Assembly (NCBI GenBank): GCA_903813345.2
Contig: CAIIXF020000008.1
Coordinates: 3,979,341-4,043,340, forward strand
Direction: 5' to 3'
Length of the DNA: 64,000 nt
Source of the DNA: Owenia fusiformis
Lineage: Eukaryota; Annelida; Polychaeta; Sabellida; Oweniidae
A model generated the notes under the pieces. It was not told the DNA's origin. It worked only from the letters and a program-made list of their open reading frames with translations, and did not search any database. The stretch's first letter is position 1, and each line of letters starts with the position of its first letter. Both the position numbers and the translations under genes were made by a program. Below, piece after piece: positions 50,755-64,000 of the stretch.

Positions 50755-53700
50755 TAAACCTAGACATCCACTCCTCCTCCCCCACTGAAATCCCTGTGAA
50801 AATTGTTGATTTTCTTCAATTTGAGGGTCATTTTAAGCCTGTATTATATAACAATCCTACAATCAATAACCTTGTAAGGTAAAGATTTATGCAATTTATA
50901 GTGAACATAATAATTGTACCAAGAGATCACGATGACCTTGGTGGAATTAATGATAATCCATATTCCTTGGAATATTAACCTGGCTGGAATGTTGCTGTAG
51001 CATATTTAATGATGATCAATTATATGTAATTCTGTCATGCAAGGTATCAGTAGGAAGCCATTATGTTGATGTCATTGTGTTACTTATTAGTTAGATGGTA
51101 TTTGACATGTGAGACAATGGGATAGAATTGAAGTGCTTTCAGCAATCATTTACATCAATATTCACATCGAATTCACCTGTCACCCCCCCCCTCAGTGCCC
51201 TTTAGGGCGGGTACACTTAATTTGGATGAAACAATATAAACCCGAAATAATTGATATATGTAACTATGAATATTAGACACACACCTTGTGACATTATCAG
51301 GAAACTCAGTTCACTTACTGCAGCAACATTATATTAGAAACTGAACCCCAATCAGGTAGCTACACTTACCTCTTGATGAATTTATTGCTTCGATCTTTAT
51401 GATCTCAAATGTTTCATGGCCTTGGTAATATAAATATGAAACTAATGTTAGATAATATATGTGACTCTGGGGCAGATTATATAGTGTAGTGGTTTTATGG
51501 CTTTAATACGAGTTCTCATTGGATATTGCCTTATTGCATTGAATCAGTGAATCATTCCTGATTTAAAGAGTGTAATGTAGGTGACCTTTTATAAAGGGTA
51601 ATTCCATTTGTTATTTCCTCATAACACTGTTTAGGATAGAATATCAATGAGATGCATTTTATATGTCAAGTATTGATTGTTGAATCAATTATGTACACAT
51701 TCTTAATGTAAACAATGTGAATTACATCATCTCGTTATCTCAATCAACCCTTTATTAACGATTGAGCTTAAATCCACTCTCAAGATTGCTGATAAACCTG
51801 TAGTCTACATTCACTTAAAGATCTTGAAATTTAAAATGGGACATTTTTCAATTTGATTATAATTTTTTCACATTTTAGAATCTTAAGAAGTCAGGACTTT
51901 ATTCTATTGAGAGAACAATAACATTTTCAAACTTGGACTTTGTAAGACCAATGCGATTGTGGTGGGCTAAGTTGGGGATTGTGGTGTGGATTGCTGGCAA
52001 TGCGATTCTATTTTATGAATACATGTCCAGATAATCAAAAGTGAAACCTCAAGGAAATTATTCTGGTCAACATTATTTCTGTAAAGTTGAACTTGGATTT
52101 GTAAGTAACAGAAATTCAGGTTAACATTGGAATGAAAATATTTATAAAACGATGCCAGATTATTCTTTAGAAATAACTACACTGTAGGTAATAGTCATAT
52201 TTATTTCTTGAATTATTTCTTTTATATGAGAACTCATTGATCACTTAAGAAAATCATGAAACTAAAATTACTTAATGAACGAAAACCTACATGTAGACGT
52301 TGTCAATTGTTATGTGAATTCATTTGTTTAAGTTTTGTAAGCTAATGGCGTAAGGTTTAGCTTGAAGTGTTTATGCAAGGGCCTTAAACATAGGATTTGT
52401 ATAAGTTCCAAAACACTTCTTTGCCTGGTCCCTTGGGAACAAAGCCTAACTAAATATGATTGAACAAAGGTGTGTTCTTGTAGTGATACAAATATGAGGA
52501 AAATTGGAAATAATATGAAAAGCCAAGTTGAAAATGACAGTGAGAATTTCGTAAATCTCCTTCTTAATTGAATTTTGAGTGAAATGTATTGTTATGTGAA
52601 CTTTTTTGGAAGAAATAATCCAAGAAATCCTTGTTGTTATTCTACTTTCTGTTTCTTTACATTTGTGCTTTTCGTGCATATTTACTCTAAATTACCTGGG
52701 AAAGTACACTTTTCACTTTTATCTTGTTAAAATCTTTTGTCCAGAAGATTTGTAACCTATTGACGACAACATGACTATATTTTTTTGGAAATGAATAGGA
52801 GTGTTGTTTGCTTTGAAATGTTTTGAATTAGAAACCTTCTTGCTTTCTTCAATTGCTCTTTTAGAATTATTCAATTCAAAGGAATGTCACATCACCCTAC
52901 GTCTTTGATTCTTTGCAAAATGTACAAGTGCTTTGCCCATGGCGTCTTTATAATATCTATTTAAACTCTCGAATTGTGTCATTCTGTCAAATGTCAAGAG
53001 AAAGCTGCAAATGCACAAAAAATAGATTGTTATATTAAAATGGGTGTTTACATTACGATACTCATGGTATCCTCTTACCAACCTCCGATCACATGGTTTC
53101 AAAGTCCAGAATATATTCTTTCTTTTTACCCCCTGCGATAAGCAGTTAGCATTTCCCCGATTAAGAACTCGCAATCTGATTGGCTGTCGCAACACTGGGA
53201 CAGAAATCATGTATAAGTCATTGCGCATTATAAGATCATGTGATTCAGTTTAATCGGGAGCTTCCAAATTGGTTATAGCAGGGGAGAAGAAGGAGGTCAG
53301 ATTCTGGACACCTGCTTAAGAGGATGTCTCTAACTTGCAAGACCTCTTCTAGACTTCTGTTGTATCAGAATGGCAGTTTAACAGTAAAAGAAATGTTAGA
53401 AAATCACAGTGCAGAGAAATCAAGCATAAGAAAATATAAAATGAAATCCAAAAATCCTAAGACCAGATCATGAGAATCAGCCCAAGGCTGTATCATTCTA
53501 GTGATAATATCATTAGATTTACTTGAATGCAATATGCAACACTAAAACGAGTTCACAAATTAAATATTAATCATTCTTTTTTTTGTCATATACATTGATA
53601 TAAATAGTTATTTTTTATTCATAATTTATATCTTTGATATTCAATATTGATGAGAGCTTAGCAGCAAGGACAAATAAGAGATAAACATTGTCTATTCTCT

Positions 53701-53768
53701 GATAAACAATAGTGTTGGGTCATGTGGCCCTCAGATCGGGCTCCCACAGGCCAGGTTAAACTGTTATG

Positions 53769-53858
53769 TCCCCTTTGCATTTGTTTGACTTCACTTCTTA
53801 AAAGAGAGCTTCGTCTTCAAATGTAGTTGTAGTTTAACTAGACTCTGCATGCAGGGTA
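53769..53858 (+). mobile_element. MITE family A, copy 3 (9-bp TSD)
   Basis: Perfect 9-bp flanks ACTGTTATG lie at 53760-53768 and 53859-53867. The body shares CCTTTGCATTTGTTTGAC, TTCTTAAAAGAGAGCTTCG and TTTAACTAGACTCTGCA with copies 1 and 2. The left tip reads TCCCC rather than TACCC. Confidence 0.85.
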
Positions 53859-54926
53859 ACTGTTATGGGTTTATGGGCTGGAATATAATAGCAGTGAGAA
53901 ATAAATTATAGAAACCATCTAAGTTAATCCAAATAAGTTATAAACATCATCTTAGTTTAATACAAATAAAATGATATTGTTGTATGTAATTTATGCTGTG
54001 GTCACATTTGCTCCGATCTTCAACACAAGCACCTGGCTGATGAGTATTTTGTTCAAAACTGAATGCAATAATAAAAATACTAATAGGCCAGGCACTGAAA
54101 ATCGTAGCAAATGTGACCAAGGCATAAATAAATAAAAACATCATTTAAGTTATAAATCGTCAATTAAATTAAGGTAGAGTTGTACTTTTATACAATTTAT
54201 CAATGATTGCTTACATACTAGAAAACATCAGTTTATAAATGGACTTTCAAAAATATTTATCTACATTTAAATCATTTGGACAGGCAAGAATTTCCTAGAC
54301 ATTTAATATCCCTGGAATTACTGCCAATAAAGCCAGTATAATAGAGGCACAATAAAACTTTTAGAATCTACAATAATTTCTTAAAGAAACAGTGAAGTCA
54401 CTCAGTGCTGCCCTTTCAACTCTAATTGAATTTACTTGTATGTTTTCCAATTTTCCCGGTTTATCATAACAATTGTTACTTGGACAAACGTTGGGTAAAT
54501 CCCAATGTTGTTCTGTGTCGAAGGAAGTCAAGTTTCTGTTTTCTATAATTGAGATTACTAATCCCTATTTAATATCATGTTGGTTTACTGAATTATTTCT
54601 ATAGATAGAAAGCCAGGTATAGGTATTTGTTATTTAAAAACACTTATTTACGTAACTCAATTAACTGTTGCCATAGGGACTTTGAATTCAAGTAAAATCA
54701 ACAAAAATATTTATTAGAGTTTTCAATGGGTTGTTTCATTTTAATATTTTCTAAAGGCTTTGTCTTGACTGTTTCCATTTTCATGGGTAGTATCGAAATC
54801 CATGTGATTAAGGCCACTTGCTATAGCCACCACACTTATATTTACTACGCTAAATAATACCAGCATTTGTCTGAAAGAAATGATTCTGAACTTGTAGACC
54901 TTTTAATGCTTTTGTATATCATTATA

Positions 54927-55752
54927 CAGGGCTTGCATTAACGGCGTCCCTTACATGTAAGTGACGCAAAAAAAAATTGTAGGACGGAAAAATAAAAAAT
55001 ATTTCCGTTTTTGGGACGGAAAGAAAATTGAGTCAAAACTTTGAACATTTTTGAAAATCTTGAAAATCTCAATAGTTGATCATGTTTGACTTCTTTGAGG
55101 TGTATATTAAGATCAAAATATGTGAGATTTACAACTTTATTTTGAGTAAAAAAGAAAAAGAATGCAGAAAAACGAACTATTGTAATGGGCGATAATAGGT
55201 TATCAGTTTGCATGTGACATATTTTTCTCACTGAAAAGCTGATATAAAACCTTCAAAATGAGTTCAATTGTACAAATGATGCATACTTACCTAGGTGAAG
55301 TAGTCTATTTGTGATTATATAACGTCAAAATGGTCTAATTTATGATATAAATCAGAGGATTCTGATCATGTAGAAAATGTAGTGAAACACTAAATTACTG
55401 AGCGTCAGACAAATTCATACTAAAAAATGTTCTTATTTTTTCAAGCAGTTGTTCAGTGCAAACAGCAAGTATAAAGATAATCACAGTATAATAGTACTTA
55501 CTATAACAGGCTGGAGGTTACATAACATAAGTGAATTGAATATAAAGAACATGTTTAAATCACAGGGCACGAATGGCAACATTTTGAAAACACATAAGAC
55601 ATGTAAGATGAAGTCATGCACATTCCAAAATAGCCCATTACAGCTAATTTAGCTTATATATTGGAGGACACACTTTTTTCGGTCGGGACTCACTTTTTAA
55701 AATTTTTTCCTTCATTGGGACTCACATTTTTCAGAGCCTAATGCAAGCGCTG
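54927..55752. mobile_element. hAT-like element, 826 bp, 6-bp flanking repeat
   Basis: The left tip CAGGGCTTGCATTA pairs with the right tip TAATGCAAGCGCTG. ATTATA lies immediately outside both ends (54921-54926 and 55753-55758). Motifs such as GGGACGGAAA and GGGACTCAC are repeated near the ends. No transposase frame was recognised. The tip style and 6-bp flank resemble the element at 43148-43655. Confidence 0.65.
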
Positions 55753-58700
55753 ATTATATATTATACATGTAAATTGATAATTCTACATACAATTCTACAT
55801 TGCACACAAAATAAGTTATGCACAATATAGAGTGGTCTTAATTCCATAGAGGAATAACTTGGAAATATGGTACAAGTATAATAATATAATGTGTATTTAA
55901 AAACTGATTTATTAAAGCTTTGATTAATTAAGATTTTCCCTTTTGCCAAATGGTAATGCAATGTATTTTAAAAGTACATATGCAGAATTCAAACTTGGTT
56001 CAAAGCCATAAATATTTGTTACGATTATTGTTATTAGAAATTATAAGCCCATATAGGTCAAAATAAAGAAGGAAAGATCCGGGCATCAAGTTAAGCTCGG
56101 ACCGAATTGCTGCCTAACAAATCATTCCCTCAATATGTATCCAACAATAGAAATTATACAAAACAGAATTTATTATAGCGTACATATTTGATCTGAAGTT
56201 GTGAACTAGTTCAGAAAATAAAAATCAACCTCTCTTGGAAAATTTTCTCAATTGGGTAAAATAAATCAAGTTCAACACTGAACAAATATGAAAGAAATAT
56301 TTATTGTTACTTAATGCCAAATATGTTTGTAAAAGATTATTTACTGAGACTTACAAGATTTATATTTTCGCCTAGATTTTACTTTATAGCCATTCAATGC
56401 CAATAATTGTATTGGATGGAATTGTTAGTAATAAAAGCTGCTGGAATTATAAGACTGTCTGACATTTGCTTTAACATTTCTCTAATGTTTATGTGTGACG
56501 ATAACGTGCTATTTGAAGATTATGTTTTTATAACAATCAAATCTATGTCACCATCAGAAGTGGTGACGTTGTTATGATCTCTTCATGCTTTTTATGGACT
56601 GTGTTTTGCGGTTGTTGGTGTTCGGCAGTCTTCGTTCAGCATTCAACGTCTGTAATGTCTTGTACTTGTATTTAGCTTTGGTAGATAAAAATAGGCCTTT
56701 GTCGATTTAGTAAATAGGTGCAATTTTGAAATAAGTCTCTAACTTTGACGAATGAAAGAACTTAACACAAAATAACTGATTCCTTATATTGAAAATCGAT
56801 TAGTTCTGTTATACAAGTCGAATTGCAATCGATTTGCGATAAGACCTGATTGAAGTTTGACTTGGTGAATGTTTTGTAAATTCACTTAATTTTGAAGGGG
56901 GACATTTTGACATTTTCGGTCTATTTATTTAGCATTGTAAACAACCAGTGGAGTTTTCCTTTGCTTAAAAGTCTCCCCTTGAAATATATAATTTCATATC
57001 TGACTTGAAATAAGGCTGCTTATTGCATGTGAGCATGAGAAAATATGAAAATAGCCTGTAATATACTAAATTGTTTTGATTTACGAGTACTATATTCACA
57101 AATAGAAAAATGAATGCTTTCTTACATTTATGAAAATAAGAACTTGTTATAGTTAATTTGTCAATTCCTGACATTCTTGCGACTTTTCAATTGCTACTTG
57201 TTGACGAACAGCCTTTTGTAAGATATCTTGTTCATACCTTTTGTATTGTAAGTCAAGATCAAGAAAAATTATTACTAAGTGCAAAAAACTCCCAAAACAA
57301 CCACACCTGAAAAGCTTTGCAACTGATCAAAAAGGAAATAGTTTTGTAAATCTTTGAATTGGTTCCTTTCTCTGAAACTGCTTAGTGATATTATTGTTTG
57401 AGAGTTTGGTGCCGACTGTCGATTTTGTAACTAATATACATGTGCATTTTTGTAGGTTTACTATCATGTGAACTTATCACATGGCTTCGTTATGTTTGTC
57501 TTACAGATGTACAAATATCAATTTTTCAGTTTTTTCAATAGACTTTCTTGGTGTGCGTCATGAAATACGAGCAGTTTCTTTGTATTTTTGAGATCTAACT
57601 AAATAGTTTTTGAATACAAAGTCAAATTCTGTTTCATAGTTGACAGCATTCTCAAAGTGCTTTTTGACTGGTGTTTAATTGTGTCAGTTATAAGCTTCTG
57701 ATACCATTGACAAAAACTGTTTGACTTTAAAATGTTCAAACTTGTTAAAGTTCTCAATATATATGTAACTGACTCCTCCTTTAGATTATAAAAAAATGAG
57801 GCAAAAGAAGATTTTTAAAACCTCAAATTCATAGATTTTAGTATTTTTCATATTATAATTTATTTTGAATTGCATTATATCAATCAGATCATGTATTAAA
57901 ATGAGAACAACATAAATTTCAGATTGGGAGATAAGTCATGTAATGGGTCAATAAAATTGATAGGCAATTGAATGAATTGGACTTATTGTACATATATAAA
58001 CAAGATATGAACCATGGAGCTTGGTCCAAGTACTTGGGATTTTGAGATAACATGGATGGCATTAAAGATATCAAAACATGCTATTGTCTATTACTGGTCT
58101 CTAGAGTGTAAATAAACCAATCTTATGCGTAAAATTTGACACAATTAGATGTTCGGCAGTTCGAAGTATCAAGTGTTCAATTAATCCTGTATGATAAATG
58201 ATAAATATGCAATTGGTGAATCGTTTTATATTTAAAGATTAATTAACATTTCCTCAGCATTTTCAGAAAAGAAAGGTAAGAAAGTCACAAAGATTGAGAT
58301 ATATATCATTTTGGCTGATTGTAGTATTGACCCCGAAGGAATTAATCTTTAGTTTAACAATAGTGTTCGATAAAACTGAAACAAACTTTGTGGTTTCGAA
58401 ACAAAAATTGATATGAAATCTCACAAGATAAATATTATATAAAAATGTTGTATTTTTTATCTTAGATGTTTATATTGCCCCATACCTCCTTGAGAGGAAC
58501 CTTGAAATTCTGTCATATCTGACCTTGTCTTGTATCTAGTCAATGTCACCTCGAATCACACAGCAGAGTTCAATTACTATGTTACGAAATATTTTGATGA
58601 AGGATTTTTTCCCTGTGTAGCCCCTAAGAAATCTATCGTTTTTAAGCTAAAGCTTTTTTCAGAATGCTTTGTAATGAAGCAATTAAACTGTACCTGCTAT

Positions 58701-59647
58701 GTAACTCAAACCAATGAGAGGAAATTACTTTTGAAATATAGTCAGGGCTGAAACCAGGGTTTTGAAATAGGTGAGTCAACTTCAAATTCCATGTCTCCAA
58801 AGTACAGCCACAACCCTGAGTCACACAGGCTCATAGTAATATTACTACTCTCTGGAAAGGACAATTAAATAAATGGCTTAATAAAGTAAGGGTGTCTAAA
58901 ACATGTTGCCCTTTACAAGTGGAAATAATTTAGTAAGTATATGTATAGAGTTAGGAAAAATATTATTGCTAAATGCACTTTAAGAAACAGTTTGAGACCT
59001 TAGCTTTACAATCATTCATTTTTCAATATTTTGTGTTGCAAATTGCAAAGAACAATAATTTTGAATTTTCATTGTTGACTCCCGTAAACACATTTTATAA
59101 GCAAGTCAATAACATTTTTATACAAGTACAAATTATAAGTTGTTTGGAACTCTTGTAACTTAGTCTTATATTAGTGCAGGGGGTACACAGTTGCTATGGT
59201 GATTCAATAATAAATGAAAAAACTGTATATGAATACTAATCGATATCATTTACAGTATTTTGTATTTGTTTGATATTCATTTCATTTTTTGCTTATTTCA
59301 TTTGTTATTTTCTACATGTTTTTATTTCATAATTGATGAATCTGTAAGAGTAAGTGCAAGTTGCAGTTTTCAGTCTTTGAAGAATCTGTTCCTTCGACAT
59401 TTTTCTAGTATGATAATATGTATGATTTTTTGTGTTGTTTACCTTGGATGTAAATGTTGGTTGTGACAACCATAGATCCAAATAATTCTATACAACATAA
59501 ATAAAACAAAACAAGGGCAACCTGGTTCTTATGTTATGTAGCAGAACCATGTGTTGCAATTAGCTAACAAAATCATACTCTGACTTTAATAAATGGTTAA
59601 TCATATTGGATCTTACTTATCTCAAATGCAGATACTAGAGTTATATA

Positions 59648-59720
59648 TGGGAGTACATTAAAACCTATTTAATCCGAACATCACGGGGACTGGCCGAAAG
59701 TGTTCAGATTAGCAGGTGTT
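59648..59720. mobile_element. pogo-like remnant
   Basis: The left tip TACATTAAAACCTATTTAATCCGAACA and an internal GTGTTCAGATTAGCAGGTGTTT resemble pogo-type MITEs related to the 174-bp family. The right end was not found. Confidence 0.4.
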
Positions 59721-62517
59721 TATATTCTAGCTAATTTGAGTTTGAGTTAATGTGAGATTGTAAAAGTTAAGACTTACTTATTCAGACTTAGGGTTATGTT
59801 CTTGAGAAGGGTGACATTGGTATAAATAAATTATATCAGGAATGTATTTTCCAGGAAATGTACTTAACTGCAATAAAAGTTCTTTTTATTATATTGAGGT
59901 ATTAATGAATAATTGAGTTATTTAACTAGTGCTTATTTAATGGGTCTCTAAATAACAAGAGATTTACAGGTGCTAAATGTCAAGTACCTTTCTCATAGTT
60001 TTATTTTGATTATTTAAAAGAGAGCTTCATCCACACTATATCAAGCTCTGACACACAGGATCGTTGTCAAGGAAACCAAACAAACATTGAGGTCATTTAC
60101 ATTATAGTTGATCATGAAACCATGTATATGTTCATTCACATTTCATGTACAAAACCCAACCTGCCACTTGTTCCTTCTTTGAATAGAATCTAAGTGATTT
60201 ACTGGTTGCCATAATACTAGTGAATCAAATAGATTAATAGATTCAAAACATGAATTCAATAATTGATAGTATGTCTATCTTTAACAAAAGTTTTATGATA
60301 TATATTTAATTTCATTAGGTTGTTTGCATCATATAAAGCTGATCATGCAATGATGACTTGCGTAATCACAACAAAATTTCTTTTTCCTGACAATGTGTAT
60401 TATGAAAGAGACGAGGGAGCTTCATGCAAGACTGATATTATATTTGTATCCTAGTATTGAACCTTGTGATTATTTCTCGACAAGCCGCCTAATTTGAAGA
60501 TATTCTTAGATGATACCTGTCCATGCATGGGTCTATCTCAGATTATTAGATCGAGTTAGGCTGACACAACCCAGTAACAGCCATATTGATCATATCAATT
60601 CCAAGTGCTATAAAAGCACTGTTCAATGGAGCCAAAAGGCACATACGATTTCAAACTAATTGCACTCACTATATTCTCCTGTAATCATGCAATCCCATCG
60701 GCTGTTTATTACAGCATAGCAACGTCATAATACAAATGATCATGTGGAGAGACACGCTTAAGGGGCTCAGTGCCTGTTTCTGTACCTTAAGGACACAAAA
60801 TATTTTATTAAAAAGTATTAGAATTAAGCTTGTGACTTACATCATCAGTAGACAGTAATAACCATCCCTTTGCATTCACAGGTACTGGTTATACACACTA
60901 CCCTACCACGTGACCACGTTTAAAAGGGAAACAGGGTACAGCTTAGTTGCAAATGGAGGACGTGGGTTTAATTCCATATTTCTGAACGTAAAATACATTT
61001 TACATTTATTTCTAGTGTTTTACCAGACATAGAATTGATTCATCAAGGAGTGTGTAGAATATTGTTGGCAAAAAACCACTATAGGCAAAGATAGATAATA
61101 GTGGGCGCAGTGAAGCAAAACCAAATGTAATACACGATACATTTCAGAAAATCTATCAACGTACAGGGAGCATGTAAGTTTCCCTTCGAAAATGTTACAT
61201 TGATATGTAACAAAAAACCAGGTTAACTGTTATTTAAACAGCGTGTCATCGTGTTATAGGTGGATACGTTTTCTAGTATGTTAGTCAACTGTATTTTTGT
61301 GAATTTGAACAAAACATTTTGAATGGTCGGTTTTTTAGGACGGTAGTGAATTAGACCATTCAAGGGGTTCTATAGAAAGATTCTTCACATGTAGTTCAGG
61401 CAATTTTAATTATTCTGAGTTGCAAATAGTCATTAATACTGATAGCGGATAGTCATTTATCATTAATATGTTGGTATTTAATTTTGTTATTTTATTTCAA
61501 TTTGATACCCTAGTAACACGTATAATCTAGCGTTCTTGTTAATTTAATGACTAAAATGCATACGACTTGAAAGCCCGTGTCTAAATCTACAAAATAATGT
61601 TTACTTTATTTGGATTAATTAACAATTGATGACACCTCAAAGCATCAACAGGCGGCCTTTTTAGCATTACTTTCACTGTTTGCAACGTAAATGTACATGA
61701 GGTCGGGACATAGTATGTCTGTATAATCAGATTACTTTCTCGCTCCCTGTACTATTGAACAATTTACATTCCTTGTACCCTGTATTGATCAACTTTTGCA
61801 ACTGTGTACCGTGTACTATGACATATCAAATATTTTAAAATCTAAAACAATATTATTTACATTATTTCTTCAATTATCATATAACTTGGAACATGGACTT
61901 CACTATTGCACCGCTGAAGTGTAGCGAATAGCAATATTGACTCACTCCGAGCACCAAACGTATTAACCTTTTGACTAAGCAGTCGATATACTGAAAAGCG
62001 ACATGTTTGAAAGCCAAAAGATTCGCGCATGCGTGATCGAGGTAGGGTAGTGTGTTATAGGGGTAGGGCTGCTAAATTGTAAGTCTATTCAGATGGTAGT
62101 TTATAACTAGACTCTCCACTCTCGTCCATGGTATTACAAACCTTATTTTATGTAGATAGAATTAGAGCTTAGAAAATTAGCTCACATAGTCACTGAATTG
62201 ATAAGCTTTTGAATATGGAAAAAAGCGTATGCACCCCTTGCAATTTATTCATATGATGCTCTTTACAAAATGAGTGTGTGTCAAATCTTGGTATTTGTAG
62301 AAAACAAGCTTTATATCAAAGACTATCTATAGAAGATTTTTAATACCACCCTGCGTATAATGCTGAGGTTGACTAAGGTTAGCAGTTACCTTGGTTGTTA
62401 CATAATACTCGATCAATTAACAGGTAGAATATTGACTGATTTACCCATTGTGTGGTCATAAAAGCTCGAGCCATTCCTCAGTAAAATTAAGAAAGATAAT
62501 TCTTACTCTTTCTAATA

Positions 62518-62600
62518 CAGTAAAACCTGTCTTAATGGAACACCTTTGGAACCTCCAATAAGTGTTCCATTTGGGAGGTGTTCCAACCAAGATTCATTTA
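62518..62600 (+). mobile_element. pogo-like remnant, left end only
   Basis: TA followed by CAGTAAAACCTGTCTTAATG gives the pogo-like tip. GGAACACC and GGTGTTCC then form a short internal palindrome. The right terminal repeat is missing. Confidence 0.5.
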
Positions 62601-62786
62601 ACATCTATCTTTTTTATTGTTTCTAAGCTTCTCTTCCAAGCAAATCAGGATATCTGGATTGTAAAATAAGGGGTAGGGGGATAGAGGTCAGGATGGGGGT
62701 CAGGTATGCTATATACCTTATACCAGTGTGAGAAAACCTACAACCTCTGAAATTCTAGAGGGCCCAATACAAAACTCATAACAATA

Positions 62787-63868
62787 CGAGGGGTGATCCA
62801 AAAGTCTTGGACGCCCTGCTCTAATTTTGTTAGTTTTTGATAAAATTACTTTAAACTTTCCAATAATAAAGACCAACAACCTAACTACTTTGTGTGTTAA
62901 TTTCATGGAGAAATTATATATTTGATGTAGTTTTCTAGATAGTTTTTAATATAGAGACCCTGCCACCCGGAACGGTATTCGCACATGACAACTTTCAGCC
63001 CTAAATGTTCCCGCCATTTTACTTGTTTCGCACTACCTTTCTTTGAATTTTGATTGATAAACCATGTTAGTTTACTTTCTTTGTTATTAAGCAATCAATT
63101 AATTGTGTTTTAATTATCATGTCATATATGACAATGGCTGTATATGTTTAATTCTAAGAAAATGACATCAGACAAGCAACCCTCATTCTGGTATCATTTT
63201 TGCTCCAAGATGGCTGCTGAAATGGAGAACATGAAAGAAATCAAAGTGGAACAAAGTATACTTCGAGATATTTTCACTATTATTGACCATGAACAGCTAC
63301 CATATGCACCATATACAGTCTTATGGTTCTGTGTGATTTTCTTCCTTTTTCTCTAAGCTGAAAGAAGGGTTGAAAGAAAACGTTTTTTACTCATTGGATG
63401 AGGTTAAGAGTGGCACCCCAGCAGCATTTGTATCACATAAGCAATGGCGGTTTCTTAAATGTCTTCCATTCTTTGGTAAAGTGGTATGAAAAATGTGTTC
63501 AAATTCATGGAAAATATGTTGAAAAGTAGGTCTCAATATGTGAAGATGATGATGGCAGATGACACTCAGATTGAAAATTGGAAATTCTCTCATATCATGA
63601 CTGGTGTTAGGTTGTGCACCCGCACCTAAAGTATTTGCCATATTATAACAGTTGTGATGTGATTTGCTTTATTCAAATACCGTTCCGGGTGGCCGCGACC
63701 CGGTACTAAAAACTATTTAGAAAAGTAGCTAAAATATATTATTTTCTGTTGAAACTTATACACAAAATTGTTAAGATGTTGATCTTTATTATCTGAAATT
63801 TTCATGTAATTATGTTAGAAAATAGCAAAGTTAGAGCGGGGCGTCCAAGACTTTTGGATCACCCCTCG
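62787..63868 (+). mobile_element. decayed mariner transposon with long TIRs, 1082 bp
   Basis: TA (62785-62786 and 63869-63870) flanks ends that begin CGAGGGGTGATCCAAAAG on each strand. Inverted similarity extends about 197 bp inward, to the shared AATACCGTTCCGGGTGGC (left 62965-62983, right 63679-63697). The interior carries mariner transposase remains on the plus strand. They include a degraded form of the region around the third catalytic aspartate (LPYAPY..., cysteine and phenylalanine residues), then KLKEGLKENVFYSLDEVK. The C-terminus VKWYEKCVQIHGKYVEK ends at TAG about 63526. Frameshifts and missing N-terminal and central parts make it inactive. Confidence 0.85.
63157..63528 (+). pseudogene. 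mariner transposase remnant
   Basis: Three frame segments align end to end with a mariner transposase C-terminus. One possible short piece from ATG 63157 is interrupted by at least two frameshifts around 63330-63360. The catalytic D-D-D set is not intact, and most of the N-terminal DNA-binding domain is absent or unrecognisable. Confidence 0.65.
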
Positions 63869-63927
63869 TATTATACATGAAATGTTTAACTCTTTATATT
63901 TATGTGCTTTATTTTTGTGTTTTTCAG

Positions 63928-64000
63928 CAATTAAAACATATCAACTTAGTGAATCTTATAGAGGTATTTAAACGCAAGAAACGGCTACATCTAGTGTTTG
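63928..64000 (+). CDS. CDKL1: CDKL1/4-like kinase, next exon (cut by window end)
   Basis: After acceptor TTTTTCAG (ending 63927), 24 codons read QLKHINLVNLIEVFKRKKR and then LHLVF. This is the continuation expected after REIRMLK in CDKL1/CDKL4 (beta-4 and beta-5 of the kinase N-lobe). The phase agrees with the donor at 50665. The hinge, catalytic loop (HRD) and activation segment must lie beyond the window. Confidence 0.93.

Noticed and set aside
63387-63641. 84-codon minus-strand frame inside the mariner
   Set aside because: It is antisense to recognisable mariner transposase C-terminal sequence.

Overview
This is AT-rich nuclear DNA from an animal. Coding sequence is split by long introns with GT...AG borders, there are no operons, and transposable elements and satellites are dense. 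The element types (mariner, pogo-like and hAT-like DNA elements, a CR1/L2-style LINE) and the sparse genes suit a marine invertebrate such as a mollusc. That taxon is an inference; no diagnostic marker is present.

Bases 1-14.3 kb are a tandemly duplicated locus encoding an unrecognised, probably secreted protein on the minus strand. The proximal unit (about 930-2825) is compact and its gene copy lacks the N-terminus. The distal unit (about 2826-14315) has an intact gene copy (13466-14315) but is swollen to over 11 kb by two insertions, whose empty sites survive in the compact unit. The first (2985-7872) is a 4.9-kb foldback-type element: terminal inverted repeats, GAAGCCGGCTTC minisatellites, and a 348-bp satellite array that reverses orientation in the middle. 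The second (about 8216-12990) carries an intronless, broken SLC22-type transporter pseudogene and a 5'-truncated LINE with reverse-transcriptase domain.

Bases 14.3-46.7 kb hold no gene I can support. They contain small DNA transposons, several with clear target-site duplications (TSDs): a short MITE family with 9-bp TSDs, two related mariner-type MITEs, two 174-bp pogo-like MITEs, two hAT-like elements with 6-bp flanking repeats, and a 203-bp palindromic MITE that carries nuclear-receptor DR1 and CArG-box motifs in both arms. Minisatellites (20.7, 21.7, 28.6-29.4, 36.3, 40.7 kb), a CA-rich/GT-rich strand-asymmetric block (15.8-16.5 kb) and long poly(C)/poly(G) tracts are also present.

Bases 46.7-64.0 kb contain the 5' part of a plus-strand CDKL1/CDKL4-type protein kinase gene. 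An exon with eight 9-residue NRPSEGYNQ-like repeats (46714-47075) joins in frame to an exon with the kinase P-loop, catalytic lysine and helix-C glutamate (50472-50664). After a 13.3-kb intron, the next kinase exon begins at 63928 and runs off the window. A decayed long-TIR mariner ends 59 bp before that last exon.
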